Positions 1-8,943 of a DNA stretch of 64,000 bases are shown one piece after another (the stretch's first letter is position 1; every line of letters starts with the position of its first letter). The stretch comes from Bradyrhizobium sp. 195 (lineage in GTDB: Bacteria; Pseudomonadota; Alphaproteobacteria; Rhizobiales; Xanthobacteraceae). The position numbers were made by a program, and so were the translations under genes. The DNA lies in contig NZ_CP082161.1 in the NCBI RefSeq assembly GCF_023101665.1, positions 1,116,001 through 1,180,000 of the forward strand, written 5' to 3'. Under the pieces are notes generated by a model, which made no database searches, was not told the origin of the DNA, and worked only from the letters and a program-made list of their open reading frames with translations.

Positions 1-60
1 ACCAATAGTCAGAATGACGCCAAGAGTCCAGCCAGTTAGCACGACCGCCATTCTGCACAT
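1..60 (-). CDS. N-terminus of a hydrophobic protein, runs off the window
   Basis: A reading frame opens on the minus strand at an ATG at 60 (a second in-frame ATG is at 51) and stays open to the window edge. The twenty residues visible are mostly hydrophobic (V, L, T, G, W, I), like a first membrane segment or signal sequence. A GAGGAG Shine-Dalgarno-like stretch lies about 14 bases upstream. It would be divergent from the ABC operon. Only 20 codons are visible, so no family can be named. Confidence 0.35.
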   Translation of the reverse strand, partial: MCRMAVVLTGWTLGVILTIG

Positions 61-137
61 CAGAATAGGATTGACTCCTCGTGAGACGCGAGCTACGCGG
101 TTCCAGACGTCAGAATAAGTTCTATGGAGTGAAACAA

Positions 138-926
138 ATGGGGCGGCCGGGACTTGCCGTGGACTTGCGCGACGTGATGATTCGCTTCGGCGACTTCACG
201 GCCGTCAAAAGCATGAACCTCCAGGTGGCCGAGACTGAATTCGTTGCAGTGGTGGGGCCGACCGGCTGCGGAAAATCGACCATTCTCAACACCGTCACCG
301 GACTGCTGAAGCCCGCCGCCGGCGACGTTCGCATTTTCGGCAAGTCTCTTACGGGCCTGAACGGTCAGTCCGGCTACATGCTTCAACAGGAAGGGCTGCT
401 GCCCTGGAAGACCGCCCAGGACAATGTCGGCCTCGGGCTCGTCTTTCAGGGCAGCTCGATCGCGAAAGCGCGCGAGCAGGCACGGCCCTGGCTCGCCAAG
501 GTCGGATTGAAGGGATTCGAGGAGCGCTATCCGCATCAATTGTCCGGCGGCCAGCGCAAGCGCGTTGCGATGGCACAAACCCTGATCATGGAGCCCAAAA
601 TCGTTCTCATGGATGAGCCGTTCTCCGCGCTGGACGTTCACACACGCCGACTCATGCACCGCATCCTGCTCGACCTCTGGCAGGCGGACCGGCGCTCGCT
701 CATCTTCATCACCCATGATCTCGATGAGGCGATCACGCTGGCGGACCGCGTCGTTGTGATGTCTGCCGGTCCCGCCAGCAGCATGGTTGCCGACGTCAGG
801 ATCACGCTGCCTCGTCCGCGCGATGTTTCTGCGCTGCAGACCACCGACGAATTCATAGCGCTCTATCGTGAAATCTGGTCGCTGCTCGGCGCCGAAGTGG
901 AGAAAAGCTATGTCACGCAGGGGTAG
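138..926 (+). CDS. ABC transporter ATP-binding protein (nitrate/sulfonate/taurine type)
   Basis: Cytoplasmic ATPase of an ABC importer of the SsuB/TauB/NrtD type, 262 aa from the ATG at 138. That start has a GGAG eight bases upstream and is better than the open frame from 81. Visible motifs are Walker A (GPTGCGKST), the Q-loop (MLQQEGLLPW), the signature LSGGQRKR, Walker B (IVLMDEPF) followed by SALD, and the switch histidine in FITHD. It overlaps the permease gene by 17 bases and is followed by a binding protein, so the three genes form one uptake operon. The substrate cannot be read from the ATPase. Confidence 0.9.
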   Translation: MGRPGLAVDLRDVMIRFGDFTAVKSMNLQVAETEFVAVVGPTGCGKSTILNTVTGLLKPAAGDVRIFGKSLTGLNGQSGYMLQQEGLLPWKTAQDNVGLGLVFQGSSIAKAREQARPWLAKVGLKGFEERYPHQLSGGQRKRVAMAQTLIMEPKIVLMDEPFSALDVHTRRLMHRILLDLWQADRRSLIFITHDLDEAITLADRVVVMSAGPASSMVADVRITLPRPRDVSALQTTDEFIALYREIWSLLGAEVEKSYVTQG

Positions 927-1683
927 GGTCGCTCTCACGCAGTTCGCCATCGTCCTTGGCCTGATCCTGATCTGGGAATTGGGCGTGTGGGCCGGACTGA
1001 TCGATCCCTTCTTCTTTCCGGCACCGTCGACACTTGTCGCAAGGATCGGGCTGTGGATGTCGACGGCGGACTTTTGGACCGATATTGGCATAACATTGCT
1101 GGAGACGGTCCTGTCGTTCCTGGCTGGCATCGGGATCGGCACAGCACTTGGTATCTGGCTGGGCTTAAGCCCGTTCGCTGCCGAAGTCGTTCAGCCCTTT
1201 ATCAAGATGTTCAATGCAATCCCGCGGATCTTGCTTGGACCCATTTTCGTCATCTGGTTCGGATTGGGCCTCACCTCCAAGGTTGCGCTCGGCGTCACGC
1301 TGGTTCTATTCGTCGCATTCTTTAACACGTTCCAGGGCGTCCGCGAGGTCAATCCGGTCGTGCTGGCGAATGCCCGCCTGCTGCGTGCATCGAAGTCGTC
1401 CCTGCTACGGCACGTCTACCTGCCGTCCGCCACGACCTGGATTCTGTCGAGCCTGCGGGTGTCCGTCGGCATGGCCATGATGGGCGCCGTGGTCGCTGAA
1501 TATCTCGGCTCGTCCGCAGGATTGGGGCACTTAATTGCGCAGGCCGAAGGCGTCCTCGATGCGACGGGAGTGTTCGCAGGAATTATCGTTCTCTCCGCCT
1601 TCGTCGTTGTCCTCGATGCCATTGTCGACTGCGCGGAAAAGCGGCTCCTGGTCTGGCGGCCGGCGCCTGCGCACGAAAGCTGA
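910..1683 (+). CDS. ABC transporter permease (SsuC/TauC-like)
   Basis: Inner-membrane permease of the binding-protein-dependent transport family (BPD_transp_1), 257 aa. The ATG at 910 has GGAG about eight bases upstream and overlaps the ATPase gene, as expected for translational coupling. The protein has about six hydrophobic segments. The cytoplasmic EAA-type loop is seen around ANARLLRASKSSLLRHVYLPSA, where the permease contacts the ATPase. It is the partner of the preceding ATPase and the following periplasmic protein. Family membership is clear; the substrate is unknown. Confidence 0.9.
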   Translation: MSRRGRVALTQFAIVLGLILIWELGVWAGLIDPFFFPAPSTLVARIGLWMSTADFWTDIGITLLETVLSFLAGIGIGTALGIWLGLSPFAAEVVQPFIKMFNAIPRILLGPIFVIWFGLGLTSKVALGVTLVLFVAFFNTFQGVREVNPVVLANARLLRASKSSLLRHVYLPSATTWILSSLRVSVGMAMMGAVVAEYLGSSAGLGHLIAQAEGVLDATGVFAGIIVLSAFVVVLDAIVDCAEKRLLVWRPAPAHES

Positions 1684-1716
1684 TCGTACGCTCTCCCATC
1701 AATCATGGAGGTTCGC

Positions 1717-2739
1717 ATGCACGTTTCCATAAGACTGACGCCAGTCGTGGCGCTGGCCGCATTCTCGGTCATTTTGGCGCATGCCACCGAGCCCGAGAAA
1801 ACAAAATTGAAGATCGCCGTGGGGTCACAGATCCTCAACTATATGCCTGTCGAACTTGGAGTGAAGCTTGGCTCCTTTAAGGAAGAAGGCCTTGACGTTA
1901 CCGTCGAGAACTTCCAGGCCGGTGGCTCAAAGGCTCTGCAGGCCCTGATCGGCGGCTCCGTCGACGGGACTATCGGCTTTTACGATCACACCATTCAGAT
2001 GCAGGCGCAGGGTAAGCAAATTTCCTGCGTGTTCCTGCTGAATGACATTCCCGGCGTCCTGCTCGGTGTCCGCAGCGACCTCGCCGACAAGGTCAGAACC
2101 GGCGCCGACCTGAAGGGTCTCAGGCTCGGGATCACGGCGCCGGGGTCATCGACGGAGACTATGGCGCGTTACTACATCAAGAAGTCAGGATTGGGTTCAC
2201 GCGATGTCAACATCATTGCCGTCGGCAGCGGTGCACCGGGCATGGTGGCGCTTGAGGCCATGAACGTCGATGCCCTGGTCTATTTCGATCCCATCGCGAC
2301 GCTTCTCGCGCGCAAGAAGAGCGCGACAGCGCTGTTCGATGCGCGCACGATCGAAGGCTCAAAGCAGGCCTTCGGCGGATCCTATCCGACCGCGTGTCTC
2401 TACCTTCAGCAGTCTTTCATCGACAAAAATCCCGAAACGGTCCAGCGCCTGGTCAACGCCTTGCTCAAAACTCACCGCTGGATCAACGTAACGCCGACGG
2501 AGCAGCTCGTCGATACGATTCCTCCTGGTTACAAGACTGACAATCGCGAGGTGAATATCGAAATCATGAACGCATCGAAAGCGCTCTTCTCGCCAACCGG
2601 ACAGATGGACATTGAGGCGGCCAAGGTCCCGCTGGCTGTCCTGAGCGACTTTGATCCAAAAATTGCTGCCGCAAAGATCGACCTGAACAAAACCTTCACC
2701 AATCGTTTCGCGGAACGCGCCGCACAACAACTGAAATAG
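1717..2739 (+). CDS. ABC transporter periplasmic substrate-binding protein (NMT1/SsuA-like)
   Basis: Periplasmic solute-binding protein of the NMT1/THI5-like and SsuA group, 340 aa. The start at 1717 follows GGAGG with a five-base gap. Residues 1-22 form a signal peptide ending near AHA-TEPEK. The mature protein begins KIAVGSQILNYMPVELG and continues with GSKALQALIGGSVD, typical of the first lobe of this fold, and GLRLGITAPGSSTE in the middle. This group binds small ligands such as sulfonates, nitrate or pyrimidine precursors. The neighbouring CoA-transferase and citrate synthase-like genes hint at an organic acid, which is inference only. Confidence 0.85.
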   Translation: MHVSIRLTPVVALAAFSVILAHATEPEKTKLKIAVGSQILNYMPVELGVKLGSFKEEGLDVTVENFQAGGSKALQALIGGSVDGTIGFYDHTIQMQAQGKQISCVFLLNDIPGVLLGVRSDLADKVRTGADLKGLRLGITAPGSSTETMARYYIKKSGLGSRDVNIIAVGSGAPGMVALEAMNVDALVYFDPIATLLARKKSATALFDARTIEGSKQAFGGSYPTACLYLQQSFIDKNPETVQRLVNALLKTHRWINVTPTEQLVDTIPPGYKTDNREVNIEIMNASKALFSPTGQMDIEAAKVPLAVLSDFDPKIAAAKIDLNKTFTNRFAERAAQQLK

Positions 2740-2792
2740 CTGCCCGCCGGCCAGCCCTCACCATCGGATCACCTAAAGGAAGGCGTCTTCAG

Positions 2793-4058
2793 ATGTCTCT
2801 GCCGCTCACCGGCATCCGCGTCCTGGACCTGTCGAACGTGTTGGCCGGTCCGTTCTGCGGTTATCATCTCGCGCGTCTTGGCGCGGAGGTCATCAAAGTC
2901 GAAAATCCGAACGGCGGCGACCTCGCGCGGCGCCTCGGCGCCGATCCGCAAAGGGCAGAGCGCCTGCAGGGCCTCTCTTTTGTCGCGGTGAACGCCGGCA
3001 AGCAATCCGTGGCGCTGGACTTGAAGTCGGAATCGGGCCGCGAGGTATTCTTGCGACTCGTCAAGGAAGCCGATGTGGTGCTCGAAAACTTCCGGCCGAA
3101 GGTGATGGAACGGCTTAGCCTGGGCTTTGATGTGCTCAGCAGGCAGAACCCGCGTCTCGTCTACTGCGCGATCTCCGGCTTTGGGCAGAGCGGGCCGTGG
3201 TCCGCCCGTCCAGCCTATGACCAGATCGTTCAGGGTCTGTCTGGTGCCATGAGCGTCACTGGCGATACGGCCTCGGCTCCCCTGCGCACGGGCTTTCCGA
3301 TCTCGGATACGATTGCGGGACTGACTGCTGCCTTTGCCATCGCCGCGGCTCTGGTCGACCAGCGGCATAGCGGCCGCGGTCGGTTCATTGACGTGTCCCT
3401 GCTCGAAGCCACCGTTGCAGCAATGGGATGGGTCGTCTCCAACCACCTGAACGCTGGTGTCGAGCCGCAACCCATCGGCAACGAGAACTTCACCGCGGCT
3501 CCCTCCGGCACGTTCCGCACCGCAACAGGCCCCCTGAACATTTCCGCCAACGAGCAGAAGCAGTACCAAGCCCTATGCGACCTGATTGGCCGACCGGACC
3601 TGAAGACGGATCCACGCTTTGCTGGGCGCGAGATGCGCAAGGTCAATCGCGCAGCGCTGAACACGGAGTTGAACAAGGCGTTGAGTTGCAAGCCCGCTGA
3701 CGAATGGGAGGCCCAAATGAATGTGGCTGGAGTCCCCGCAGGCTGCGTGCTGACGGTCTCGCAAGTTTTGCAGCAGCCACAGCTCCTCGAGCGCGGATTC
3801 GTCGAGACTTTGGCCCCAGAACAAGACGGTGCGCAGCCGTTACGAATCACGCGGCCGGGCTTCCGGCTGGATGAGGAGTTTTCGGTGCCTTTACCACCTG
3901 CGACGCTCGGAGCAGACACCGAGCGATGGCTGCAGCGGCTCGGCTATTCGTATGCGGAGGTCGAGCAACTGGTCTCAAGCCGGGCCGTCGGGACGCCAAA
4001 GCAAGGAGAGGCTGATTTCCTGCCCGTCCGCGTAGCCGCGGACGGACCAATATCATGA
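2793..4058 (+). CDS. Family III CoA-transferase (CaiB/BaiF)
   Basis: Cytoplasmic class III CoA-transferase, 421 aa, which moves CoA between carboxylic acids. The N-terminus has the family pattern VLDLSNVLAGPFCGYHLARLG, then EVIKVENPNGGD and LDLKSESG. The catalytic aspartate expected in this family lies in the ENFRPKVMERL region or close to it. GFGQSGPW and the RFIDVSLLEA segment are also typical. An AAGGA ribosome-binding site precedes the start. The C-terminal 25 residues after the last conserved segment look unconserved and run to a stop just before the next gene. Its acid substrate is not known. Confidence 0.88.
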   Translation: MSLPLTGIRVLDLSNVLAGPFCGYHLARLGAEVIKVENPNGGDLARRLGADPQRAERLQGLSFVAVNAGKQSVALDLKSESGREVFLRLVKEADVVLENFRPKVMERLSLGFDVLSRQNPRLVYCAISGFGQSGPWSARPAYDQIVQGLSGAMSVTGDTASAPLRTGFPISDTIAGLTAAFAIAAALVDQRHSGRGRFIDVSLLEATVAAMGWVVSNHLNAGVEPQPIGNENFTAAPSGTFRTATGPLNISANEQKQYQALCDLIGRPDLKTDPRFAGREMRKVNRAALNTELNKALSCKPADEWEAQMNVAGVPAGCVLTVSQVLQQPQLLERGFVETLAPEQDGAQPLRITRPGFRLDEEFSVPLPPATLGADTERWLQRLGYSYAEVEQLVSSRAVGTPKQGEADFLPVRVAADGPIS

Positions 4059-4113
4059 TATTCGACCGCTTGCGGCGGTTGGCAATCGGCAGGTAGAAGG
4101 GGCGGAACCGGAA

Positions 4114-4941
4114 ATGAGCGAAGAAGAATTGCGACAGCAAGCGGCCCGTTGGTGGCGAACCTCCATCTGCGACATCGCGCCCGGTCGCATCGCCTATCGG
4201 GGTTATCCAATCGAAGATTTGATCGGCCGGATTTCCTTTCCCGCCATGATCTGGCTGATGTTGCGCGGCGATCTGCCGACGCCAGCGCAGGAGCGGCTGC
4301 TGCAAGCTGCGCTGGTCGCGTCCGTTGACCACGGTCCGCACGCGCCCTCCATCGCAATTGCGCAGATGGCGGTGAGCTGCGGGCTGCCCCTGAACGGTGC
4401 GATGGCCTCCGCGATCAATACACTCGATGATGTGCACGGCGGAGCAGGGGAGCAGGCGGTCGAACTCTACGAAGATGTGCTGCGGAGGCGCGATGGCCTA
4501 GAGATCGGCGAGGCCGCGGCCGCCGCAATCGACCATTTCACCGCAAGGCGCGGCAAATACCTGCCCGGCTTCGGCCACCGGTTTCATCCGGTCGACCCGC
4601 GCGCGGCACCGCTATTGGCGCTGGTGGATGGCGCAGGTGCTGAGGGCAGTGTCAGCGGCGACTATGCCAAGGCCGCCCGCGCGATCGAGCGCGTGATGCA
4701 GCAGCGCAAGGGCAAACTCATCCCAATGAACATTGATGGCGCGACCGCGGTCATTTATGGCGAGCTCGGCTTCGCGCCTCCGCTGGCGCGCGGCGTCTTC
4801 TGCCTGTCGCGCGCGGTCGGAATCCTGGCCCACGCCTGGGAACAGACCAGGCGCAAGGATCGTAACAAGGGACCGATGCCCAAGCAGTTTGGCTACAAAT
4901 ATGAGGGCCAGCCGCGCCGCTCGCTGGGAGGCGCGTCATGA
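4114..4941 (+). CDS. Citrate synthase-like / citryl-CoA lyase protein
   Basis: A 275-aa member of the citrate synthase fold family, shorter than housekeeping citrate synthase (about 430 aa) and closer in size to citryl-CoA lyase-type proteins. Recognisable parts are RIAYRGYPIEDLIGRISF near the N-terminus, the histidine region DDVHGGAGEQA, and PGFGHRFHPVDPRAAPLL, which carries the second active-site histidine and the arginine. Next to a class III CoA-transferase, it suggests a small pathway that activates an imported organic acid as a CoA ester and cleaves or condenses it. The direction and substrate are inferred. Confidence 0.75.
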   Translation: MSEEELRQQAARWWRTSICDIAPGRIAYRGYPIEDLIGRISFPAMIWLMLRGDLPTPAQERLLQAALVASVDHGPHAPSIAIAQMAVSCGLPLNGAMASAINTLDDVHGGAGEQAVELYEDVLRRRDGLEIGEAAAAAIDHFTARRGKYLPGFGHRFHPVDPRAAPLLALVDGAGAEGSVSGDYAKAARAIERVMQQRKGKLIPMNIDGATAVIYGELGFAPPLARGVFCLSRAVGILAHAWEQTRRKDRNKGPMPKQFGYKYEGQPRRSLGGAS

Positions 4942-4968
4942 TCTATCGACAAGCCGCCTCAGCTGGTT

Positions 4969-5428
4969 GAGACCCGCGTGTTCTCGTCGATGCCGGCGGA
5001 ATTTCGTCGCCCTGGTGTTTGACGGCCGGCTCGATTGCCTGATTTCGAACGGGCCAAGCCCGAACGGGCTGGTGCTCAGTCCCGACGAGGCCGTGTTGTT
5101 CGTTGCAATGACGCGCGACAACAGCATCTGGCGCGTGCCGCTGATGCGTGACGGTGGGGTTGGGAAGGTGGGACGGTTCAGCTTGTTCTTCGGGATCAGC
5201 GGTCCTGACGGGCTGACGATGGATCAAAAAGGGCGGCTCTTTGTCGCGCACGCCTCCCTCGGCCACGTCTTCGTCATGGCGCCGAACGGCGAAACGATCG
5301 CCCGCATCAAGTCCTGCGCTGGGGCGACCTGCACGAACCTCGTATTGGAGTCGGCAAACGGCACATTGCTCATTACGGAATCCTCTACCGGATCAGTGTT
5401 GATGGCTGATCTCGCTCACTTTCCTTGA
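4969..5428 (+). pseudogene. SMP-30/gluconolactonase-like gene, internally deleted and frameshifted
   Basis: Two pieces of one SMP-30/gluconolactonase/LRE-type protein lie in different frames. The N-terminal piece (about 4969-5022) reads ETRVFSSMPAEFRRPGV and then stops. The C-terminal piece (about 5017-5428) resumes one frame over at VFDGRLDCLISNGPSPNG and runs through LSPDEAVLFVAMTRDNSIWRVP to the end. The roughly 130 residues normally between them are missing. An overlapping ATG at 4938 gives only ten codons before a stop. The family identification is from recognised motifs; the gene is clearly non-functional as it stands. Confidence 0.7.
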
Positions 5429-6001
5429 ACGTTCGCCAGCAGGAGTGACAAGGTGGTGCCGAATCCTTTTACGCGACGGTCCACCGAATCAAGATGCAGG
5501 AAGGAGCCCGGTAGGTGATTGGCTTGCCAGTTGCCGAGGCATTGTACTTGGCGACGAATGGATCGCATTTGTGTGCGGTGATCCGAAACTGGCGTCAGTA
5601 AGTCGCATTGTGTGGGAAGCACGAAAGAACGACTCGGCCATCGTTTGTAAGGCTGGGTCGGGCTTCGCCCCCAACGGGTCGCCGCCGACCTGGCTCCGCG
5701 CCTTTTAGGCGGGCAGGCTTCGGCTCGCGGTCCACGAGCCTTGAGAAGACGATCGTATCGCTTCGCACCATGAAGAACGATTTGATGGCTGATACCCGCC
5801 AAGAAGGTCGAAGAGGTAATCCGCTCGCAGTAGGAGTAAGCACCGCATCAGCGTCGAGGTTCTCGATCATCCTCGGCCGCGACGCACGCGTTGGAGCGTT
5901 CGTTTTGAGAACCAACAAGCAGCAGGATTTGCTGCTTTGAAAGTCTTTACTGATAAGCCCAGGAGCGCTTTTAACTGTGTGGAGCAGAGGTCGCAGTACT
6001 G
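5429..6001. other. No gene recognised
   Basis: Several overlapping open frames occur on both strands here, up to 136 codons on the minus strand. None has a recognisable motif, a good ribosome-binding site or a family resemblance. It reads like decayed DNA between the broken gluconolactonase gene and the acetyltransferase. Confidence 0.5.
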
Positions 6002-6517
6002 TCATAGCCTCTTGCGCGCGCGCAATCCTCCAACCCGATATCCCCTCTCCTCGTAGAAACGGCGTACCCGTTGTAAAGCTGGATAGCCATCCGGGGGCAA
6101 CGCAACCTCGATCATCTGCCAGCCTCGGCGCTTCGCCTCCGAATGTACCGCCTCGAGCAGATGCCGACCGTGGTCAGAGCTTCGGAAGTCGCGAGAAATC
6201 CATAGCTCCTGAAGCACACCGTACGCTCCGGCTGCTCTCACGGCCTGTACGGCCGAGGTGGCAGCGACCCCTACAATCTGCCCGGTGGCTTGTTCCTCGA
6301 TGACAAAAATGAAGCCCTCTTCGGGATCCTGAATCAGGCGCAAAGCAGCCTGCTTCGCGCCTTCAAGGCTGAACTCTGGTCCGAGGCCACCTAATTCAGA
6401 AAGTAGCTTTCCGACGGCTTCTGCGATCGCGTTCTCATCTCCTGGCACGTCTTTGCGCAAAGCCGTGCCCCCGTGGGGCAGGCCTTGCGCTTCCGCGCCA
6501 ACACGAACACCCGTCAC
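6002..6517 (-). CDS. GNAT family N-acetyltransferase
   Basis: A 171-aa acetyl-CoA-dependent acetyltransferase of the GNAT superfamily. The chosen GTG start at 6517 has GGAGG seven bases upstream; the frame extends further up to an ATG at 6634, but that stretch has no family resemblance. Visible parts are the first helix (ENAIAEAVGKLLSELGG), the strand GFIFVIEEQATGQIVGVAA, the strand-4 segment GVLQELWISRDFRSSDHGRHLL with the acetyl-CoA pyrophosphate loop (R-S-S-D-H-G-R), and the C-terminal ALQRVRRFYEERGYR. The substrate is unknown. It stands alone between non-coding stretches. Confidence 0.8.
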   Translation of the reverse strand: MTGVRVGAEAQGLPHGGTALRKDVPGDENAIAEAVGKLLSELGGLGPEFSLEGAKQAALRLIQDPEEGFIFVIEEQATGQIVGVAATSAVQAVRAAGAYGVLQELWISRDFRSSDHGRHLLEAVHSEAKRRGWQMIEVALPPDGYPALQRVRRFYEERGYRVGGLRARKRL

Positions 6518-7120
6518 GTTAGTCCCTCCAGTCCCTCTTGAGGATATCCATGCTTCAGAAGGATACAGAAAACGCAACTGAGAGCAACTATCAAGCTCGA
6601 TAGGGAATAGGACGTCCGCACTCGCTATCAGCAACAGAGGTGAGGTAAGTGCAAGCTGTTGCCGTTCTAAGAATCGACTGCGGCTTGACCTGCTGCGAAC
6701 TCATGATGGACTTCCTTCGATTGGAAAGGAAATCCACGAGACGGCCATTCGCGCGTGGGCAGGCCGGCCATGCCGATCAAACATTTCGTAAGAGTGATTT
6801 CCGATCATCACTCACGAGCGACTCGATTCAGTAGATCTTGCGGCATGGTAATCGCCGTGCCATAGGGCGCATCAGCTCGGCGCGTCCGAAGGTGAGATTC
6901 CCCACACTCGTGTGCGTCACTCGTACAAAGTTGCGCGAGGCGGGAGAGCTATCATACGCGTGCGCCCGACAAAATCGTCTGAACAACATCGCCAAAGATT
7001 TTGCACGCTAATGCACTATCTTAAGCTTACCTCGAAGAATCGAAAGATAATGGCAAGCACAGCTTGTTTTGGACCTTCGCTCCTCGTTTAAGGGACCGTC
7101 ACGGAACGGGAGTGGTTGCA
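6518..7120. other. Intergenic, nothing recognised
   Basis: This holds the leader between the minus-strand acetyltransferase and the plus-strand EAL protein. I found no TGT-N10-ACA motif, no GG-N10-GC promoter and no convincing small gene. A 61-codon open frame at 6649 has no recognisable content. Confidence 0.45.
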
Positions 7121-8335
7121 ATGGAGCATGGGCAGGCCGAACTGGTCGGAGGGAAACCTGTAATCTTCGGACAGCGTAAGGTGCGGCCGCGAGCGTGCGT
7201 GGCCGTCGGCAAGCGGCATCTGCGCGCCTTTCTTCGGGATGTGCTGGAGGATATGGGGTTTGTTATCAGCGAATGCGGGACTGCTGACGAGCTGCCGCAC
7301 GTACTCGGCACGGACTTCCCTGATCTGATCCTGCTCGGCATTGGCTCGGATCGCATCGAGCCTGGACGATTGCTCGAGATACTCGTACGCGAAGGATTTG
7401 CAGGCGGAGTGCTGGCGTTCGGCGCCCGCGAGTCGATCATCATGACGGCAGTGCAGCAGGTCGGGGGCGAATATGGACTTGCTATGCTGCCGCCGCTGAG
7501 GACGCCGTTTGCAGCCGAAACGCTGCGCGATCGGGTCGCCATGCTCTTGCCCAGAGAGCCGGCGCCCCGTCCCGCGGTCCATGTCGGAGAGGCCTTACAC
7601 GCTGGCTGGCTTGAGCTCTGGTATGAGCCGAAGTTTGACGCGTGTACCCTCAGCCGCCGCGGCGCCGAGGCGCTTGTGCGAATGCGGCACCCGACCTGGG
7701 GCGTTGTTCCACCGGCCTATTTCATCCCGGAGGCTCACGATCCGCATTTTAGGGAGTTATCGCAGTTCGTGATCGACCGCGCGATCAAGGATTGGCAGTA
7801 TCTTCTGGAGCAGCAAACTTCGATCGATCTCTCCATCAATCTCCCGGCAGCATTCCTGATTGACCCGCAAGCGGTACGCGATCTCTGTCAGCGCATGCCG
7901 TCGCACCCCGCTTTCGGCGGCTTGACGATTGAAATCGATAGCGAGGAAGCGATCCAGAACCTAGATCTCCTGATCGAGGTCGCGCGTGAGGTTCGCTTTC
8001 ACAACATCGGCCTTGCAATCGACAATGTCGGCGCCAATTGGCCGCAGCTGATGGGGGTGGAAAAATTCCCGTTCATGAAATTAAAAGTGGACCGGCAGTA
8101 CGTCGCCGGTTGCGGAAATGGGCCGCTGAAGCGAACGGTGTGCCGCCATATCGTCGATCTAGCCAAAGAGTACAGTGTGCGCACCGTCGCCGCAGGTGTG
8201 GAGAGCCACGCCGACCTGATCGCTGTGACCGAACTCGGCTTCGACCTTGCGCAGGGCCATCTGTTCGGAAAGGCCATGCCGCTGAAGCAATTTGCACAGT
8301 CATCTTTCAGCCCTGTTCCACTTCGTCCAAAATAG
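7121..8335 (+). CDS. REC-like plus EAL-domain protein, probably catalytically degenerate
   Basis: A 404-aa cytoplasmic protein with an N-terminal response-regulator-like domain (about residues 20-140) and a C-terminal EAL domain (about 160-395). EAL domains hydrolyse or bind cyclic di-GMP. The EAL motif itself is present (RRGAEALVRMRH), as are the asparagine in SINLPA and KLKVDRQYV. However, the usual DDFG is DNVG, and the usual AEGVE is AAGVE, which removes acidic residues normally near the metals. In the REC-like domain the expected phospho-acceptor position reads LLG rather than LLD. This suggests a binding or regulatory role, not a phosphodiesterase. The start at 7121 is preferred over 7064 because GGGAG lies about ten bases upstream. 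Confidence 0.8.
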   Translation: MEHGQAELVGGKPVIFGQRKVRPRACVAVGKRHLRAFLRDVLEDMGFVISECGTADELPHVLGTDFPDLILLGIGSDRIEPGRLLEILVREGFAGGVLAFGARESIIMTAVQQVGGEYGLAMLPPLRTPFAAETLRDRVAMLLPREPAPRPAVHVGEALHAGWLELWYEPKFDACTLSRRGAEALVRMRHPTWGVVPPAYFIPEAHDPHFRELSQFVIDRAIKDWQYLLEQQTSIDLSINLPAAFLIDPQAVRDLCQRMPSHPAFGGLTIEIDSEEAIQNLDLLIEVAREVRFHNIGLAIDNVGANWPQLMGVEKFPFMKLKVDRQYVAGCGNGPLKRTVCRHIVDLAKEYSVRTVAAGVESHADLIAVTELGFDLAQGHLFGKAMPLKQFAQSSFSPVPLRPK

Positions 8336-8808
8336 CTGCATGAGAAGTGGCTGAGCACGGCCAGGCAAAGCGTATCAGCGCTCGCCCGCACGCCATGCCT
8401 ACTCGGCACCAGGCATGCGGCAATTAAATCGGTCGCTTAGCAAAGCCAGTATCGCTCCTCCCGGCGCAACTTTATTTCCCTCCGAAGCGACGCTGAAGCT
8501 TGTTGTAGCACAACCCGTTTTGGCACGCCTCCAGCGAGTCAATCCGCGGAGTTAACGTTGCAGCCGTGAGCGAGGCTTGCACAAAACCTCCAGTCAGGGC
8601 GTGTGACCGGAGGTTTGCCGAGGTCCGCGTAGACGTGCGTCGGCTCGCGGCTTTTAGTCGCGCCGCCGGTTTGGGAATCGTCGCGCGTCGCTTGCCCCGC
8701 GCTGCCGTGCCAGACAAACCAACGGAAGCTCGCAGCGGCCGAGTCGCGACTGCCTCTTGGAGTAGGGCCCGAGAGCTCGCATAGCTTGAAATTGAAGTTG
8801 CCCGTTGC
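8336..8808. other. Intergenic; one perfect 8-bp inverted repeat
   Basis: No gene is supported. An inverted repeat AAACCTCC (8584-8591) and GGAGGTTT (8609-8616) with a 17-base loop lies about 200 bases upstream of the NifA site. It has no following T-run, so it is not an obvious terminator. A 72-codon frame across it has no motifs. Confidence 0.4.
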
Positions 8809-8824
8809 TGTCGCAGATGCAACA
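8809..8824 (+). promoter_or_regulatory. NifA upstream activator sequence (TGT-N10-ACA)
   Basis: A perfect TGT-N10-ACA motif. Its centre is about 70 bases from the first base of the -24/-12 element at 8886, so roughly -95 from the expected start of transcription, within the usual range for NifA sites. Confidence 0.7.
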
Positions 8825-8885
8825 TGGTCTCAGACCCGGGACAGCACAATTGGGCAAATTGCCCATCATTGACCGCGTCTGTGTT

Positions 8886-8901
8886 TGGCACGGCATTTGA
8901 A
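8886..8901 (+). promoter_or_regulatory. Sigma-54-type -24/-12 promoter, imperfect -12
   Basis: TGGCAC-N5-TTGA. The -24 half is perfect; the -12 half has GA where GC is expected, which usually weakens such promoters. It lies 43 bases before the ferredoxin start and downstream of a perfect NifA site. Confidence 0.6.
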
Positions 8902-8943
8902 AGGGATCGCCAATGGCATCGCTCGCCTAAGGAGTCGGAAGGC

